Under the pieces are notes generated by a model. The model saw nothing but the letters and a program-made list of their open reading frames with translations. It made no database searches and was not told the origin of the DNA. This document shows positions 46,169 to 57,300 of a stretch of 64,000 nt of DNA, piece by piece. The position numbers and the translations under genes are program-made. Position 1 is the first letter of the stretch. Each line of letters opens with the position of its first letter. The stretch spans positions 22,568 through 86,567 of the forward strand of contig JAMPIV010008044.1 of NCBI GenBank assembly GCA_024509875.1. The letters run 5' to 3'. Origin of the DNA: Oreohelix idahoensis (taxonomy: Eukaryota; Mollusca; Gastropoda; Stylommatophora; Oreohelicidae).

Positions 46169-46769
46169 CTTTGAAAAAGTATTTTGCCTTGTTCAGTCTG
46201 GCAAATAACTGTTTTGTGTCTGGTAATGGATCCACTTGTCCTTCTGTGACAGCATTCAGTTTCCTGTAATCTATGCACAGTCTGTGTTCCCCAGACGGTT
46301 TTCTCAACAAAACGACACTAGAACTAAAAGATGATTCACTGTGCGAAATAATCCCCTCCTTCAACAAATACTCTATTTCTTCCTTCAATGCCTTCTCCTT
46401 CGCGAACGGAATAGAATAGGCTCTCATACAGATTGGGTTTGAGTCTACCAGTTTCATGTCATACTGTAGCAAATTTGTATGGCCTGGTTTATCTGTTAAT
46501 ACATCTGTATGTTCCTCCAGAACTTGTTGAACTCTCTCCCTCTGGTTTTTAGTCAGGTGCTTACTGACTTTTACCTGTGCTGCTGTTTCACAAGGATGTA
46601 ATGGGTATTCATGTGAGGTGAGTGGTTCTTTTTGCATCTGGGTTGCAATAGCCAAGGTCAATAAGGGGGTGCTTTCCTGGAGTGGTCTGTCCAGATACTT
46701 CTTTAACAGGTTTACATGATAAACTTTTTCCTTCCCCTTTTTGTCAATTTTATAGTTTGTTCTAGACAC
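46158..46769 (-). CDS. Retrotransposon 2 pol: linker and RT N-terminal part
   Basis: 203 open codons. The end of the integrase GPY-type module comes first (KKGKEKVYHVNLLKKYLDRP), then a linker, HLTKNQRERVQQVLEEH, TDKPGHTNLLQYDMKL, and RT blocks 1-2 (LLKEGIISHSESSFSSSVVL, RLCIDYRKLNAVT). It ends at a homopolymer shift (see 45155-46168). The linker between integrase and RT is further proof of integrase-first order. Confidence 0.85.
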   Translation of the reverse strand: MSRTNYKIDKKGKEKVYHVNLLKKYLDRPLQESTPLLTLAIATQMQKEPLTSHEYPLHPCETAAQVKVSKHLTKNQRERVQQVLEEHTDVLTDKPGHTNLLQYDMKLVDSNPICMRAYSIPFAKEKALKEEIEYLLKEGIISHSESSFSSSVVLLRKPSGEHRLCIDYRKLNAVTEGQVDPLPDTKQLFARLNKAKYFFKGGS

Positions 46770-46774
46770 CTTCT

Positions 46775-47050
46775 CTAGAACCGTATATGGACCTTGCCAA
46801 CCAATTTGTAATTTATTCTGGCTCCCGGTAGTAGAAGCAGCACCTTCTCTCCGACTGCCAGTTCCCTGTCCTTTGCCTTCCTATTAAAATATGCTGCATG
46901 TTTCTTCCTGGCTTGCTTCAAATTATCATTTGCCAGTTTCCATCCAGCTTTCAAACGAGTGGTCAGTTCGTTCACATATTGATACGATGAGGTAACAGTC
47001 TCTTCCGCCTTCTCATCTGTCCAGGTCCTTAATAAAGTTACATCTGGATC
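46775..47050 (-). pseudogene. Retrotransposon 2 integrase C-terminal part
   Basis: From about 47037 the minus strand reads LLRTWTDEKAEETV, VNELTTRLKAGWKLANDNLK, FNRKAKDRELAVGEKVLLLL, then a shift. Retrotransposon 3 has the same LLRTWTDEKAEETV after an intact integrase core, so this marks where normal sequence resumes. Frameshifts lie at about 46770-46800 and 47040. Confidence 0.75.
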
Positions 47051-47465
47051 TTTAATTTATCATACTTATTTTTCATGGAACCCATCGGGTCCCGTCCATT
47101 AGAAGCTTTATAATGAGGACTTTTCTTCCTAGAATCATCACTCACAAATCGACCACTACCAATTTTTTTCTGGGGTTTGTCTCCCCACTTTAGATTGCTT
47201 ATGAGAGATCTTCGCTCTCTTGTCTGTTCTTCCAGTTTATATAAGTCTGACCGAGGGATTGTCATCCTATCCTGGGTAAATTTCTTCTTTGTACTCTTCG
47301 CATAGTGGCCATGTTAATCCATTCAAGTGAAGACTGGGTGTGAAAAGGGGGCTCCCATTCCACTTTGTCTACCCGAGTATAATTAGTTTTCCTTTCAGGC
47401 CTAAAGTTGCCCCGTGGCGTTTCTAGGTCCTGCACATATTTTCCCTTTGTGGGTGTTCCCTCATG
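47051..47465 (-). other. Foreign segment replacing the integrase core in retrotransposon 2
   Basis: After the integrase zinc-binding domain (about 47470) the frame continues without any D,D,E motif: TPTKGKYVQDLETPRGNFRP, later KVEWEPPFHTQSSLEWI, then (shifted by one at about 47262) IPRSDLYKLEEQTRERR, FVSDDSRKKSPHYKA and MKNKYDKLKIQM. It is basic and polar, and open for about 140 codons with one shift. I do not recognise it. It resembles neither the other LTR elements here nor integrase. A captured host exon or cDNA is possible. Confidence 0.6.
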
Positions 47466-49439
47466 AAATACGCCACATGCTTCTACAAAGTTTTCAACAT
47501 CGACATTTACGTCGGGCCAATAGTATTTTCGAGCAATCTTTTGGCAGATGGTACCGACTTTCTCATGGTCACCATCTTTTCCAACATGTAAGCTCCTTAT
47601 TAAGTTTGCCCTATATATCTTGGGAAGAACTAACTGTCCGTGACCAGTGGATCTAGTTCCTGTCTTCCTATATAATAGTTTGTTCTTCATGAAATACTCC
47701 CCCTTGCTCGGAGGTGTGTGGCATTTGGGCAATTTTTTAAAACAGGGCTTGAGTGTCCTATCCTCAGCCTGCGCCTTCCTCATCTCCTCTGGATGAGCAT
47801 TTATAGGTTCACCTTCTTCCTCCTTCTTCTGTGACCTGGTCTGCACTGTCGCCATGATCACAGGTTTCTCGGGATTCCCCAAGAAGACGTATCTACACCC
47901 CAATATCAGAGGGTAGATTGGTTCATCTATCACTGCTGCTCTGATTTCTCCTTCCACATAGCGAGTTTTCACCGTTATCCTTGCGATGGGAAGTGTCATG
48001 AGTGGTATGTCCTTAGTCGCCCCTTGTATTTCCACTGTTTCTGTGGTATACTGACTTGGGTCCACTAGGCTAGACTTCACAACTGAATCATAATCCAAAC
48101 CTGTATCATAAAGGCACCTTATGGTGACCCCATTACAAATAACATCCTCACAAACTGGGGGGTGATAAGGTTCCTGTTGTCCCTTAGGATTAACCTTTAA
48201 TCTTTGCGTCCCCGACTTCATTGCAGCAATGTTTGAAGGTTTCCTTCTACAAAATTCGGTGTTATGGTTATCCTTCTTGCACCATTTACACCATCTTTTT
48301 CCTTGGTTCAACGGTTTTCTTTCATTGAACTTTTGGTCATTGAACTGTGAGTTTCTGTCGCGATAGTCATTTCTTGGCCGCTCAAAGTTTGTCCTACCTT
48401 TATTTCCCTGCTCTCTATTATCAAATTTATTAAATTGCTGTGGAGCTTTAAAATTGTCTATGTGCTTCTTCTTAGCACCACTTACCTCTGCCTGGGCTGC
48501 CTGATACCTCTCAGCAACATTTAAAATTTCCCCCAACTTCTCTGCACCTTGTTCCATGAGAAATTTTCTCATGTCTGGAGCCATGGACTCTCTCAATTGC
48601 TCAATCATGATCATTTCTTTAAGATCTTGGGTCTTCCCCAGAGCCGTCCATTTCTCCAAATAGGTTTCTAGTCTAGCAGAGAATTGGTGGTATGTCTCCC
48701 CAGACAACAGTTTGGCATTTCTAAATTTCTTACGATAAAATTCACCATTCTTCTCGTACCTTAATAACAAAGCCTGCTTTAACATGTCATAATTGTCTTG
48801 GTCTTCCCTGTTCATTTTGGCAAATACTTCATAAGAAGTACCTCTCAATCCCTGTGATAGCTTTAAGCTCCACCTCTCTCTCTCTAACCCATATGTAGTA
48901 GCTAATAACTCAAAACGTCCTAGGTACCCCTCTATGTCATCGTCTTTTTCAACAAAATGGTCTAAATGAAACCCCATAGCTGAGTTTGAGGCTCCCAGAC
49001 TGGGCGTAGCATCTGAGGCAAAAGGGCTGGCACCATTTTCAGGAGCCTGGCCTTGTAATTCCAGCTCCCTTAGTCGTAATTCGTGCTCCCTTTGCAACCT
49101 TCTATCTTCTGCCTCCCTTTCGGCCTTTTTATCTTCTGCCTCCCTTTCGGCCTTTTTATCTTCTGCCTCCCTTTCGGCCTTTTTTTCTTCTGCCTCCCTT
49201 TGCTGTCGTTTTTCTTCTGCCTCAATCTGCAGCCTCTTAGTCTCAGCCTCTAACTTCTTCTCTTCAACCAACCTGTCAGACTCCAATTTTCTTTCAGCCT
49301 CTTTTTCTAATCTCCTTTCTTCCCGTTCAATATATTTATCACATTCAGCCGTTACGTATTGAATTAAAATTTGACCATCCATTCCCATCTCCTTCGCGGT
49401 GAGCACAGCAGCTGATCTAAATTTTGCCAGCTCCGCCAT
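47466..49439 (-). CDS. Retrotransposon 2 gag, protease and integrase zinc-binding domain
   Basis: The start is taken as ATG 49439 (MAELAKF), as retrotransposon 3 begins MADLAKS at the same place; the frame is open further upstream. In order it has an N-terminal coiled coil with three EAEDKKAER-type repeats, a capsid region (GYLGRFELLATTYGLERERW...GETYHQFSARLETYLEKW, SCAN/gag-like), and a CCHC knuckle CKWCKKDNHNTEFC. The protease site LYDTGLDYDSVV follows, then a linker, then the integrase zinc-binding region HVGKDGDH...YYWPDVNVDVENFVEAC. The last Cys of the HHCC set appears lost (ACGVFHE). The frame then runs into the foreign segment and stops at 47262. Codons are intact throughout. Confidence 0.87.
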
Positions 49440-49683
49440 ACTTTTTAGACAATATAATAATATACAAGATAAATCTCTAACCAGTAAATACACTAAGTAC
49501 TTCTTATGACTATAGTCTAACCAATTCTAACTAACCAGTTAACTAATTAATTATTACTGGCTGTGAAGATTCACCAACTTTTATCTGCAGGGACACTTTT
49601 AATTTTAAAGGGAATTTTACAATTTATTTCCCTACTTTTATTTCTCCCACCAGGAGATCCTAATATTACTGTTGGGCTAATTA

Positions 49684-49703
49684 TCCCTGGACAAGACCCC
49701 AAT
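49684..49703 (-). other. Primer-binding site of retrotransposon 2
   Basis: On the minus strand, just after the 5' LTR and TAAAT, TGGGGTCTTGTCCAGGGAT begins with TGG and reads like the complement of a tRNA acceptor and T-arm. Retrotransposon 3 has a related site. Confidence 0.6.
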
Positions 49704-49706
49704 TTA

Positions 49707-51961
49707 TGTAGTGGTGTTTGATGGTATTGTATGATGGTGATATTACTAAATGTAATGTATGAGGCCAGCTGTGAAGGCTCCTGAGATAAAATGTAGTTGT
49801 GAATTATCAGAAGGCCTTTCTTGCTACCACTACGACCTCACACTTAATTTTTTTTTTAATGAATGTGGCTACGTAAAGTGTCTAGGGTTATGATATGTAG
49901 TGTGGTGTAATAGGTTATAGATATACCCACAGATATTTAACAAGACTAATAAGATTAATAAATGTTAAAATACACTGAACTAACTCAATAGGGTAAAATT
50001 TTTTGATAGAATTATATTACATTTATTTTATTCTGGATCAATTTTTTAGGTTGACCAGAACTTAAAAGGATTTAGAGATTATGAAAGAAATGCATGGAAT
50101 ATTATATCATAAATGCAATAGTGTACATATATATGTACTATACTAGTTAGTTTTATTAAAATGTTCTAGTAGTCATCTACTTGGGAGGATAGTTAATGTT
50201 TGTGCTGTTGGGGTGGCCTCATCACACCTGTCTATATTGACTACACAGTGTCCAGAAAATGGTGGGAATTTTTATGGGGATATTAGTAACTACACAGCGT
50301 TGGTGAATGTCCAGCAGACCAGAGGCTCACTCATCTGGTAGTTGTAGCTCTGGTGCTGAAATCAGGTGGTCCCACCTCTCCGTGCTGGCGGGCAATAATG
50401 GTGGTCTCTGTCACAAGTACTGCACAGATACACTCGAGTAAGTCACCAACTGAATAGACACTGCTTGGTTGACAACAGAAACTCACAGCTCTGCAATCAA
50501 AGTATGGGCCATGTGTCAAAATCTATTCTCTACCCACGTCTGGACACAACACTGACACAACAACCACATCATACAGACAGGTCAGATCTCTCTGACCAAA
50601 CAGCACATTTACCATGGTGGGTTTACATCAGATAGATCCTCCCAGACTATAGATTCTGAAAAATATTTATTAGTTGTCTGCCCTAAAAGAGGATAGGTAG
50701 TATGTTTCATTATTCTCAACACTTGATCTGTCTTGCCTAACTCTTGCTGGAGTTTATGTACATTGTTGGTCCCTAGACCCTGACTTGGGCGGGGGGTCTA
50801 GAGCAAATCCCTACTTGTTTGTAAGGCTAGATTTCGATATGGCAGTATCAAATCACTCGAACATGAAACAATATTCAAAATATATAAGGAAATAATTTCA
50901 ATCTTACCAGATTATGAATAAATAACACAGAATTGCTAGCAAAACTCAGCTGAGCTGCTGGCTATAGTATGGCGTCCCTAACTTTCTTTCTCTTTCTTTC
51001 ATATGGAAATCACCACACTTTAAAATCTGTGTCTATCACTGAACAACTATTGAAGAATGGCCCCACTTTCGCGTCTGAGCGCTAATGATATGATTGTCTG
51101 TGGCCAATCACTGCCTAGGTTTATTTTAAATTCAAATTTCCTACCATAAAGTCATTTCAGTCATGCTTCAGTCAAGTATGGATGGTTATCTGTTAGTCTG
51201 TCCGTCTCTACTTGTGTTTCTACAAAAATGTTCTTGATTTTTGAACCAACCTTTCTCTCCCCTCCAAAATTTTGTCGTTAAAAGTTATATTTAGACACAG
51301 CTACCACCCAAAAACCCTCTCCTCCATACTAAGTAAATTTGAACACCTGCGTCCCAAGGTCGTGTTTTTTTGTGCAATTAGCGACACTTTTAGATTCAAT
51401 ACAGTCTGTCAATGATGTGAACAACACTGTCTTTTGTCATTATCTTCAATATTATCTATCCGTCTGTAAAATTAAGAACATATTTGTTCACTGCTCAGAA
51501 TGGGCCATCCGGCCAGCTAATTTTTATATTCCTAACATTAATATTAAGAAAAAGTACTTTTTAATTTTTGTAATATTCCTAACATCTGCGTTTAGCCGCT
51601 GAATTCAAATCAAGGGCTTGGTATCGCGCAAAAGCGTCCAATAAATGACTGTGGCGTAACATATCTATGGTCCCTTCTGTCGAGTTGCTTACTTTTTTTG
51701 TCAACTTGGGAAACGTGACTTTTCTCCGTTTCCCCCCCAATTGCGTCTCCTTAGCCTTTCCAGTCTCACTCAATCTTTCCAGTCATATTTTTCCTTTTTG
51801 ATCCTCCGTTCCCCTCCTGTCTAGCAAGTCAATTTTTATGGAGGGTGATGACCCGCGGTCTAGGCGATCATGTACTATTCGCAGCCTACGCATTATGTTT
51901 TTATCCTTAAATGTTATCTTTGGAGGTATTTTACCGTTGTATCTCTGTCAATTTCACTACA
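49707..51961 (-). repeat. 5' LTR of retrotransposon 2
   Basis: 2,255 bp, partner of 42812-45067. The inner end is fixed by the adjacent PBS and the outer by the target duplication. Confidence 0.92.
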
Positions 51962-52195
51962 ATCATGTAAAACACATTTCTACAAGGACCACTACTACCA
52001 GACAGTCTCATCATGTAAAACACATTTCTACAAGGACCACTACTACCAGACAACCTCATCATGTAAAACACATTTCTACAAGGACCACTACTACCAGACA
52101 GTCTCATCATGTAAAACACATTTCTACAAGGACCACTACTACCAGACAGTCTCATCATGTAAAACACATTTCTACAAGGACTGCTACTACCAGAG
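51962..52195 (+). repeat. 48-bp minisatellite, right part
   Basis: Five well-conserved units of CATGTAAAACACATTTCTAC AAGGACCACTACTACCAGAC (start of unit shown in two pieces) plus AGTCTCAT or AACCTCAT. It continues the array at 42519-42811 that was split by retrotransposon 2. The last unit has diverged (GACTGCTACTACCAGAG). Confidence 0.93.
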
Positions 52196-52207
52196 CTTGT
52201 AACTACT

Positions 52208-52286
52208 ACGTGCAGGCTTTCTGTTGGACTTGTTGTAGTGGTGACTTCGTGCAGGCTTCCTGTAGGACTTGTTGTAGTGGTTAAGC
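52208..52286 (+). repeat. 39-bp tandem duplication
   Basis: Two copies of a unit starting CGTGCAGGCTTTCTGTTGGA and ending TTGTTGTAGTGGTGACTT, differing at a few bases. Confidence 0.85.
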
Positions 52287-53074
52287 CACGCTTCATAAGA
52301 AGCGCAAAAAATGATGATGATGTCGAGCATATAAAGATTATGTTATAAGGAGTGAATGTCGTCAGTGTTATTGTTAAAACATTATCTAAGCGTTTATCTG
52401 TAAGCGAACCATATTTTATTCTAGACCGTGAAGAATCTGTGATCCTGCAATGGGTTACATAAACTACTGCAGTAAAAGCAAATGTAATACAATAATATGT
52501 GGTGGACAAATGAATATAACAATTCTTTGATGTTGGTTCTGTAGCACGTGAACATGACAGATAACAGAAAGAAAACACAAATACAATAGCCCCATTAGTC
52601 TTGTCTTCTACAGATGGCATTATATGTGACATTTTCTCTTCACGTACACTGATTTTATCCAGGCTGGGATAGGGCTGTAAGAGAAGCAGATTTAACTGAT
52701 TATGTTTAAGTGCGTGTGTTATGTGGAAGCAAATCATGGACAATAAATAAGCAAAGCTAGATGATAGGATAAACGGTAGCCTAGATGATTGTGACAGAGT
52801 ATAAAAATCGAACATCTCGATCAGTCGCTTGAATCCCACAGGCGCCACTCTTTTTTTCATTCATCTTCATTTCATACAAATTTGTTTCCCTCGCTTCCTA
52901 ATTAGCATGCAAGTTAAGTTTCGTGTAAGCCATGCCTCTTGTTGTTGTTGTTGTTGTTGTTGTTGTTATGAAACGGTGATTGGTGGAGAGCGGGCACTTA
53001 ACAGCTGACCATTATTGCCTCTTCTCGTTCCATCATGGTCTACCCTGTTCAACCTGAAAATTGGTTATAATTGG
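52287..53074. other. No certain gene; (GTT)n microsatellite at 52939-52967
   Basis: Non-repetitive sequence carrying the 5' part of the doubtful minus frame and a GTT array. Ends at retrotransposon 3. Confidence 0.4.
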
Positions 53075-55605
53075 TGTAGCAAATAAAGATGATTTGCTGG
53101 GGAGGTTATGATGGTATCCTAACAAAGAGTGAAATAAGTGCATGCAGTAACCGTGCGAGGTCAAGCAAATGTAGGTCCCTGATTCTATAAATGATGATGA
53201 TGAATTGTGTACAGGGAACCTAACGCTACCTCCCTAGATCTCACACGGTCTCTCTGTTGGCTCTAGTGTAGGGTGTATGATGTACCTATTGTCTAGGGGA
53301 GAAATGAGATGATAGTACACAACACACAAACACTTTACTTTTCTATGAGAAAGTTAATAAAACAGGTGTTAAGTTTTCTTTTGAACTGAATATTACAATT
53401 TAATCTGCCTGTCCAGTTATATCTTTTGGACAGGTCTTGAAAATAAGGACAAGATAGTTTACAGAAAGAGGGTAATAAAACAACTGGACTTTCTGTCCAC
53501 ACAACTAAAATCAAGATATATTTTTCACTGAGGAACAGTTCACAGCTACTACTGTAATCCTATAAAGGGAGAATCACTGTGTATGAGGGGCTGTTGTGTC
53601 ATCATACCCCTTGAAATTCCTGAATATCATAGGGAAACTCAGTGAATGTTACTTTTTTACAAAAAATGTCAGATGTACCCAGATGTATGGCACATCACCT
53701 GGGGTTATTTATAAGGAAATTCTCTCCTGAAGATGCAGACTCTTTCACTCGTTCAAGCTCCTCCGTGTTCTTATAATAGTAGAAATGACTGGATGGAGGC
53801 TTGAGGGCTGTATTCACTTTCAGCTGGCTTCCTGCCACCAGTCGGTAACAGGGAATAAAACGCTGGAACAAAAGGATACCCTGGCTTTACATCTACTCAC
53901 TGAGATTATTTAATATTTTCCTACCAGGATATGGGTCAGCCTTGCGTGCCGTACATGTGCACAAGCCCCTAACTTTGTTTGACTCCCTCCTTGCTGTGAC
54001 CACACCTCAGGTCCCTATGGCAGATACGCCACTGTACCTTTACATCTTTTTTCCTCAATACAATAATGTGGGGTAACCACATTTCCGTTGGTATGATTTT
54101 CTCTTTTCTTTTTATATTATAAATGCTTCAGGCATGTAACTAGTGTTCATAGAACACAGAGGCTTACTACTATAATAATATAACAGCATAATCATGACAA
54201 CATACATCAATTAGATACATTTTAAGATGAGGACTCAACAATGTCTACTACCGACATGTTCTTCATTTTTCCTCAATATCAATACCCAATTTTGTTTGCT
54301 GTGGAATTAAACAGAATAATTCATAAATCGTCCTTACCACAATTCAAGAAATATAAACAAATGATGCTGACTTGCAAAGCAATGGCCGCAGTTTCACTCT
54401 GCACTGGTCTCAGGCTGGGAAATATTTATTTTACTTTAAATTTACCACAGCTGAATCTCAGCAAAATGTTTAATGTAAGTTATTTTTGACAACTGGCAAT
54501 TGAATAAGGAAAACCCCTTGCTAATATTGGGACCCACTAGCCAATCAGAAGCTGGCGACTACCAGATTTCAAAATGCAATTTTGAAAAACAAAAAAACAA
54601 TTCCAAACTACACCGCGTCTGCTATTTAATTGGCTAGCCTATGTTAGTTGCCATTACAACAAAAATGTTTCGTTGATAACCAAAATACTATCGCCCCCCC
54701 TTCTCACCCTATACTCTCTGTACTCAAGCGAATTTGAATATTCACCTCAATGCCTCTTTCTACGCGATCGTCCCTTTAACGTTATGAAAAATTCAAGTAA
54801 GGTTGACTGTCTGTCTGGTCTACCGTCTTGGACATTTTATTTTTCCTTCATAACTTCACTAATACTGGGGCTATCATGTTATTTAAAACATATTCTTGCT
54901 TAGGGGAGTCTCAGCTATCTTATCATATAAGTTTTATGTTCAGTTTCCTATTAATAAAGATTTTCATTTTTGTCACTGTTCGTTCGTCAAATAATATTTT
55001 ACACAAGACCACCATTTCCTCCTTTCTCCTCTCCCGCTTAGCCTATGTGATTCAAATACTACTTGTTTTAGTGACGCCAGTAATTCTACAACGAATGGGG
55101 ACAAACTGTCTGTGTGTTTGCCTGCCTCCGATGGCGTTTGCCGCCGCGTGTAGATACGCATGGCAGAGTGTGGCAGGCAAATCGGGTGTTAGACGTGGCG
55201 GGTTAACAAGTTGGGTTTTATGATTTGAATTTTATCGTGTTTCACTACCAAATTGTAAGACTTACTACTGATTAACCTGTTAAAAACAAAATATTACGTT
55301 AATTCAGATAGTATTGTGCGGCGCTCTTCCGCCAATTAATTAATTTTTTCGGTTTTACGGCGGCCGTGTACTGCAGCAGATCTTCCCAACAAGTTTAAAA
55401 CATCGGTAGTACGTTTGGCGAAAACCGAAAATGCAAATGCGCGTTGTATATTATATATGCTATAGGCTTTTCGCACTGCACAAAAGGCAGTGGCGGGCGT
55501 GTGAGAGCAATTCCGTCAGACACAATCGGGCTGGTTTTATTTATTGGTTGTTTTTATGACTAAATTCCATAGAAATGAGTAATTATCCTCGCAGATTTTA
55601 CCACA
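53075..55605 (-). repeat. 3' LTR of retrotransposon 3
   Basis: 2,531 bp, the same length as the solo LTR at 15086-17616. The polypurine tract AAGAGGGGAGGTG (minus strand) abuts it at 55606-55618. Confidence 0.9.
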
Positions 55606-55674
55606 CACCTCCCCTCTTAAGCATGCATCACTATGCAGGTTATTATCTGTGAGATAACTTAGCTCAATGAAGTC

Positions 55675-56276
55675 TTATGCGTTTCTCTGATTTTCATCAC
55701 ATGGATGTCTGCTTAAAAAGTCGGCACCCACATTCGTCGGACCCGGGATATAATCTATCCGGAATGAGTATGGCTGCAGTAATAAAGACCATCTCAATAA
55801 TCTGGAATTTTCATGCTTCGCTTGTGACAGGAACACAAGAGGTGAATGATCCGTTTGGACCACAAATGTCCTGCCATATAAATAAATCTGAAATTTCTGT
55901 TTATAGACTCCATATCAAAGCGAGACATTCCTTTTCACTTGTTGAATAATTTTTTTTTTCCCACCTGTGTTCAAACTTGCGGCTAGCATAAGCGACTGGT
56001 TTTCAATTCCCCATCTGGTGAGCAGGAAGACCTTTGCAACAATGTAGCAATACCTAGGCCCACATTGCTTGCGTCACTTCTCACAATAAATTCTTGAGTT
56101 AAGTCAGGCAATTGCAATACTGGCCTGCTTGTAAGTTTTTCCTTCAACTCTTGGTAAACTACTTCGCACTGAGCAGACCAAATTATTTTATCAGGTTGAC
56201 CTTTACGAGTTAAATCTGTCCAGCGAGCACATATAGAGTTAAAAATTTTTAATGTACTTTTTGGTAAAAACCACAC
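55675..56276 (-). pseudogene. Retrotransposon 3 RNase H
   Basis: From 56276, DLTRKGQPDKIIWSAQCE and RSDASNVGLG. A frameshift and gap follow at about 55950-55985. Then 55863-55675 has VQTDHSPLVFLSQ and VGADFLSRHPC. The Glu-containing block falls in the broken part. Confidence 0.85.
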
Positions 56277-57300
56277 AACGACACGAAAGATCGCAACGTC
56301 TTTCTTTGTTTGGGGTCGTAGGAGATTTTTTTTTCAATTTTTTTCCAGATTCTTGGGATCAGGGGTCATGCTACCCTGATGCACAGTATGTCCCAAGAAT
56401 TCCAACTCTTTACAACCTATACAACATTTTGTTGGCCTGGCGGTTAAGTTAGCCTCTCTGAGTCTATCTAACAGCATATTCAAAGAGGTAACGTGTTCCT
56501 CAAATGTTTCCGTAGCAATGAGGATATCGTCCATAAAATTCGAAATACATGGATTTTTCAGGGGATCCAGCAGTTTTTTCGCATCATCCTTGAAAACTCA
56601 CTCGGAGCATTTTTCAACCCAAACGGCAACATTTTAAACTCACTATGGCCTTCCGGGGTAAAAAAAAAAAAAGGTCGAACCTCAGGCTTTACTGGAATTT
56701 GGTAATAGCCCTTGCTAAGATCCACCTTAGAAAAAATATTTTGCCTTGTTCAGCCTGGCAAATAGTTGAGTAGTATATCAGGTAATGGATCCACCTGACC
56801 TTCTTGTTGACAGCATTCAGTTTCCTGTAATCTATACAGTCATGTTCTATGTTTCTCCCTGATGGTTTCCGCAACAGAACCACGCAGGAACTATAAGGAG
56901 ACTCACTAATGAGAAATAATCCCTTCTTGTAACAAATAATCTATCTCCTCTGTTAAAGCTTTCTCCTTAGCGAAGGGAATAGAATAGGGCCGCATACAGA
57001 TAGGTGTTTGGTCTAGTAGTTTCATATGATATGCCAACAAATGGGTTTTTCCCGGGTTATCGGTCAACACATCTGTATGTTTCTCAAGGATTTGTCGAAC
57101 CTTCTCCTTCTGCCCTTTTGTCAAGTGATTGCTGATTTTCACCTGCTCAAACATTTCACTGGTTTTCAGTGGATATTCAAATGAGGAGAGAGGGTCATTC
57201 TTCATCTCGGTTGCAATAGACAAGGCCAATAAGTGTGTGCCCTTCCTGGATTTGTCTGTCCAGATATTCTTCAACAGGTTTCACATGATAGACTTTTTCC
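56277..57300 (-). pseudogene. Retrotransposon 3 reverse transcriptase
   Basis: The pieces are 57274-56906 (linker, KTHLLAYHMKLLDQTP, LLQEGIISH), 56883-56689 (IDYRKLNAV) and 56534-56334 (the catalytic MDDILIATETF, preceded by F, and FLGHTVHQG). Frameshifts near 56900, 56820, 56760, 56690, 56570 and 56330 separate them; several lie at A or T runs. Confidence 0.85.

Larger units (their letters stand above)
42812..51961 (-). mobile_element. LTR retrotransposon 2 (Gmr1-like), recent, chimeric
   Basis: The LTRs of 2,256 and 2,255 bp (42812-45067 and 49707-51961) begin TGTAGTGG and end CACTACA and are nearly identical by eye. The 5-bp target duplication ATCAT lies at 42807-42811 and 51962-51966. 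On the minus strand the order is coiled-coil/capsid gag, CCHC knuckle, protease, integrase zinc-binding domain, an unrelated segment where the integrase core should be, integrase C-terminal part, RT, and RNase H. Near-identical LTRs indicate recent insertion even though the integrase core is absent, so it probably moved with help from a complete relative. Confidence 0.92.
51931..52860 (-). other. 309-codon open frame through tandem repeats, doubtful gene
   Basis: The minus frame from ATG 52860 reads about 190 non-repetitive codons rich in hydrophobic and Ser/Thr residues, then two 13-residue repeats (LTTTTSPTGSLHE-type), then about five 16-residue repeats (SGSSGPCRNVFYMMRL), ending inside the LTR. 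Both repeat periods (39 and 48 bp) are multiples of three, so openness there is cheap. The first 570 bp being open is less easily explained. No domain is recognised. Confidence 0.2.

Noticed and set aside
54828..55223. 131-codon plus frame in the 3' LTR of retrotransposon 3
   Set aside because: It is not maintained in the partner LTR or the solo LTR.
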